Assembly: GCA_945947715.1 (NCBI GenBank) | Contig: CAMEYZ010000021.1 | Coordinates: 1-15,659 of the forward strand | Direction of reading: 5' to 3' | Source: an uncultured Clostridia bacterium | GTDB lineage: Bacteria > Bacillota > Clostridia > Oscillospirales > Ruminococcaceae | DNA length: 15,659 nt | Shown here: positions 14,091 to 15,659 of the stretch, one piece after another | Position numbering within the stretch: position 1 is the stretch's first letter | Layout: every line of letters starts with the position of its first letter | The notes under the pieces: generated by a model | The model's database searches: none | What the model was told of the DNA's origin: nothing | What the model saw: the letters and a program-made list of their open reading frames with translations, nothing else | Made by a program: the position numbers and the translations under genes

Positions 14091-14357
14091 TTACCCTCCG
14101 AAATATGCCAAAAGGTCGGACTTCCTTATTAGTATCTTGCCGTGCTCGCCTCTGCCGGAGCGGATAAATGGCAGCTTGCCAGTCTTAGCCAGAATGCGAA
14201 TTGTGCTTTGGGAAACGCCCTGCACGATTTGGCAACACTGAGGTATTGAAAGCATCTCGATAACCTCGGGATTGGCGATACGCTGTGTTTCCTCTTCGCG
14301 AATGCTTTCTATAAGCTGCTGGACAATGTTCTGCGTTGCGGTTTCTTGTGTTTTCAT
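14091..14357 (-). CDS. Excisionase-like helix-turn-helix protein
   Basis: An 88-residue protein with a polar helical N-terminus (1-35) and a MerR/excisionase-type winged helix: LSIPQCCQIVQGVSQSTI, RILAKTGKLPF, then the wing and last helix KILIRKSDLLAYF. Proteins of this kind bend DNA at attachment sites and direct the integrase towards excision. AAGGAGG is 8 bases before ATG. The stop overlaps the ribosome binding site of int, so the two form an operon, first xis-like and then int, read from a promoter about 190 bases upstream. A transcription-regulator role instead of, or besides, excision is possible. Confidence 0.8.
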   Translation of the reverse strand: MKTQETATQNIVQQLIESIREEETQRIANPEVIEMLSIPQCCQIVQGVSQSTIRILAKTGKLPFIRSGRGEHGKILIRKSDLLAYFGG

Positions 14358-14369
14358 TGTTTTTCCTCC

Positions 14370-14398
14370 TTGATTTTTTTTGTAAGGTGTGTTATAAT
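14370..14398 (+). promoter_or_regulatory. Possible plus-strand promoter in the control region
   Basis: TTGATT (14370-14375) and TATAAT (14393-14398) are spaced 17 bases. It would start near 14405 and read towards the XRE regulator, with a leader of about 250 bases, and partly overlaps the excisionase ribosome binding site on the other strand. Since the region is AT-rich, chance is possible. Confidence 0.35.
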
Positions 14399-14414
14399 GT
14401 ACGTAGATGTGTAT

Positions 14415-14430
14415 AATCAGGTGGCTGATT
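14415..14430. repeat. Inverted repeat AATCAG-GTGG-CTGATT
   Basis: Perfect 6-bp arms around a 4-base centre lie within the leader of the xis-int transcript. It could be an operator or a small RNA hairpin; no T-tract adjoins it on the minus strand. Confidence 0.5.
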
Positions 14431-14471
14431 GTTGATTTATAGGTATTTCACCTCACGTTTATTGCATGTTC

Positions 14472-14509
14472 TAGTTTGTTAAAGAACTAAAAACACATTT
14501 GTAGTTCTT
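14472..14509. promoter_or_regulatory. Array of TAGTT half-sites, candidate operator
   Basis: TAGTTTGTTAAAGAACTA (14472-14489) is a palindrome with two mismatched pairs, and its right arm AAGAACTA pairs perfectly over 8 bases with TAGTTCTT at 14502-14509. The three alternating half-sites sit 37 to 74 bases downstream of the predicted xis-int start. Either a repressor array or an RNA hairpin in the leader would fit. Confidence 0.55.
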
Positions 14510-14552
14510 ATGAGAATCTAAGATGTTTGAGATGAGAAACGTTTATGTTAAA

Positions 14553-14581
14553 ATTATAATCTATCTTGCGTAATTTGTCAA
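14553..14581 (-). promoter_or_regulatory. Perfect-consensus promoter of the xis-int operon
   Basis: On the minus strand TTGACA (14581-14576) and TATAAT (14558-14553) are separated by exactly 17 bases. Predicted start near 14546, giving a leader of about 190 bases before the excisionase-like gene. Such a strong promoter for recombination genes implies repression in the integrated state. Confidence 0.8.
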
Positions 14582-14622
14582 GGGATAGATAAGTTTTTAT
14601 CCGACAAAAAATATGATATTGT

Positions 14623-14643
14623 TATTGCACTTTTTGTGCAATA
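14623..14643. repeat. Inverted repeat just before the XRE regulator
   Basis: TATTGCAC (14623-14630) and GTGCAATA (14636-14643) are perfect 8-bp arms around TTTTT. A TATGAT box at 14612-14617 would place a transcript start on the repeat, so it may be an autoregulatory operator. As RNA it would form a hairpin 7 bases upstream of the GGAGAGG ribosome binding site. Confidence 0.55.
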
Positions 14644-14660
14644 TGACTGGAGAGGTAAAA

Positions 14661-15419
14661 ATGTTTTGGGATAAGTATGTTCAAGCATGTAAAAACAACA
14701 ACAAATCTCCTTCGGGGCTTGCCGAAGAACTTGAAATAAACAGAAGTACTGTTGCAGGTTGGAAGAGAGGCCGTCAGCCAGCCGGAAATACTGTGTACCT
14801 AATTGCTGAAAAACTTGGCTGTTCTGCGGATTACTTGCTTTCGGAGGATGATGAGGATGTATCCCTCATATCGAAAAAGAGTGTATTCAAGTCTATTCAT
14901 GCTATTCCGCAGCGTTTTATAAGTATAATCAGCGGAGATCCTATATCATCTGACGAGCTTGATAAAATAGCAGAATATCTGGATTGTACACCTGATTTTC
15001 TTAAGAATACCGAAGAAGTTAAATATGTTCCACTCGGCGAACGAAAACCCGGCGTAGAGTTTAACGTGAATATTATGCACGATATATTTGTGATACTTGA
15101 CCGCTGTGCGGATTCTAAGCTCTATAAGAGCGTCCAGATACAGATCTCCCGGATCATTCTTCATTGGGTTCTTGCCGATGAGGATAGCGGGTGGACCATT
15201 GACAAGCTTTATAATATCAAACAGATCGACTCTCACAAGATGAAATATATCTACACAAATGAGGCTGATTCCGATTCTACCAGAAACTATGGTCTGAATT
15301 TCACTGACCTGACCGTTATCAGCAGGGAAACTAAGTATTCTTATCAGTATCTGCTGACGGGGATTGATGGGGATGTTTATAGGGAGTATTTGAAGCTTAA
15401 AGATGAATCAGCAAAATAA
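14661..15419 (+). CDS. XRE-family transcriptional regulator, probable element repressor
   Basis: A 252-residue protein. Residues 1-60 form a Cro/C1-type helix-turn-helix (SGLAEELEINRSTVAGWKRG, then NTVYLIAEKLGCSADYLL). Residues about 91-115 (ISSDELDKIAEYLDCTPDFL) look like a partial second copy of the same fold. The rest (120-252) is a soluble domain I do not recognise, with no LexA-type Ser-Lys peptidase signature, so self-cleavage is not predicted. The start at 14661 is preferred for GGAGAGG 4 to 10 bases upstream; ATGs at 14613 and 14643 lack a site. It is divergent from xis-int and followed by a strong terminator, so it is monocistronic. The likely role is control of the xis-int promoter. 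Confidence 0.85.
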   Translation: MFWDKYVQACKNNNKSPSGLAEELEINRSTVAGWKRGRQPAGNTVYLIAEKLGCSADYLLSEDDEDVSLISKKSVFKSIHAIPQRFISIISGDPISSDELDKIAEYLDCTPDFLKNTEEVKYVPLGERKPGVEFNVNIMHDIFVILDRCADSKLYKSVQIQISRIILHWVLADEDSGWTIDKLYNIKQIDSHKMKYIYTNEADSDSTRNYGLNFTDLTVISRETKYSYQYLLTGIDGDVYREYLKLKDESAK

Positions 15420-15659
15420 AAAAAGAGGACCTCGTTTAGGCAGAGTGCCATAAAGAAGTGTTCAAAAACACGGTAATGACAGATACAGCGGATCAATGAA
15501 AAAGCTGCCACAGAAAATCACCCAAAGTGATACCTGTGGCAGCTATTTTTTATAAGGTTGTATGCGAATTATTTAAGCCAAATGCAAAAAATATAGGTCT
15601 TGTTACGTACCCGTCAATTACCCTACGCCCCGCAATAAAAAACTCCGGACGAAACAAAA
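15420..15659. other. Gene-free right edge of the window
   Basis: No convincing coding sequence was found on either strand. Besides the terminator at 15503-15551 there is a small stem GTGTT/AACAC near 15458-15471. On the minus strand TTGACG and TATATT (16-base spacer, about 15590-15618) could be a weak promoter reading back towards the terminator, with no gene for it. No copy of the rpsI 3' end was seen, so the element probably continues beyond the window. Confidence 0.45.
15503..15551 (+). terminator. Strong intrinsic terminator after the XRE regulator
   Basis: AGCTGCCACAG (15503-15513) pairs perfectly with CTGTGGCAGCT (15534-15544), with an inner ATCAC/GTGAT stem (15517-15521 with 15527-15531), and ATTTTTTAT follows. 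It lies 84 bases after the regulator stop. Confidence 0.9.

Noticed and set aside
14580..14660. Strong promoter for the XRE regulator
   Set aside because: A TATGAT box exists at 14612-14617 but no acceptable -35 element lies 16 to 18 bases upstream, so it was only mentioned with the inverted repeat.

Overview
The window reads as chromosomal DNA of a plant-fibre-degrading Ruminococcus-like Clostridia species (Oscillospiraceae). The pointers are a lipid-anchored cellulase with a cellulose-binding module and an Asn-rich linker, strong AGGAGG ribosome binding sites, consensus TTGACA/TATAAT promoters with 17-bp spacers, and a Gram-positive-type leader before rplM-rpsI. Genus level is an inference; no rRNA is present.

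Layout. (1) 1-2344, plus strand: the 3' end of an asparagine synthetase gene, then a GH5 cellulase lipoprotein, closed by a strong hairpin at 2349-2383 that sits between two convergent genes. (2) 2385-5978, minus strand: a zinc-dependent phospholipase C family protein; a two-gene unit made of a small DUF5678-like protein and a single-domain retropepsin-like aspartic protease, read from a perfect-consensus promoter carrying a palindrome in its spacer; and a cytosolic protein that joins a LacI-type sugar-sensor fold to a GGDEF diguanylate cyclase domain. (3) 6185-9382, plus strand, divergent from the cyclase: glycogen synthase glgA, a small membrane protein and a PilT-type ATPase. (4) 9447-11565, minus strand: an operon of a TfoX C-terminal-like protein, a GNAT acetyltransferase, a membrane protein and a NUDIX hydrolase. 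(5) 11778-12768, plus strand: rplM-rpsI with promoter and a structured leader. (6) 12843 to the right edge: the start of an integrated element, with a tyrosine integrase, an excisionase-like protein, a dense control region and a divergent XRE-family regulator, directly behind the 3' end of rpsI. The far end of the element is not visible.

How the genes may work together. The cellulase, glycogen synthase, sugar-sensor cyclase and PilT ATPase suggest a carbon-uptake and adhesion theme: cellulose breakdown at the cell surface, glycogen storage, and pilus dynamics possibly tuned by c-di-GMP. This link is inferred from proximity only. The least explained unit is the retropepsin-like protease with its small partner. 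The integrated element looks silenced by default: the int/xis operon has an ideal promoter, so the divergent regulator is the obvious candidate repressor.

No tRNA, rRNA, CRISPR array or insertion sequence was seen.
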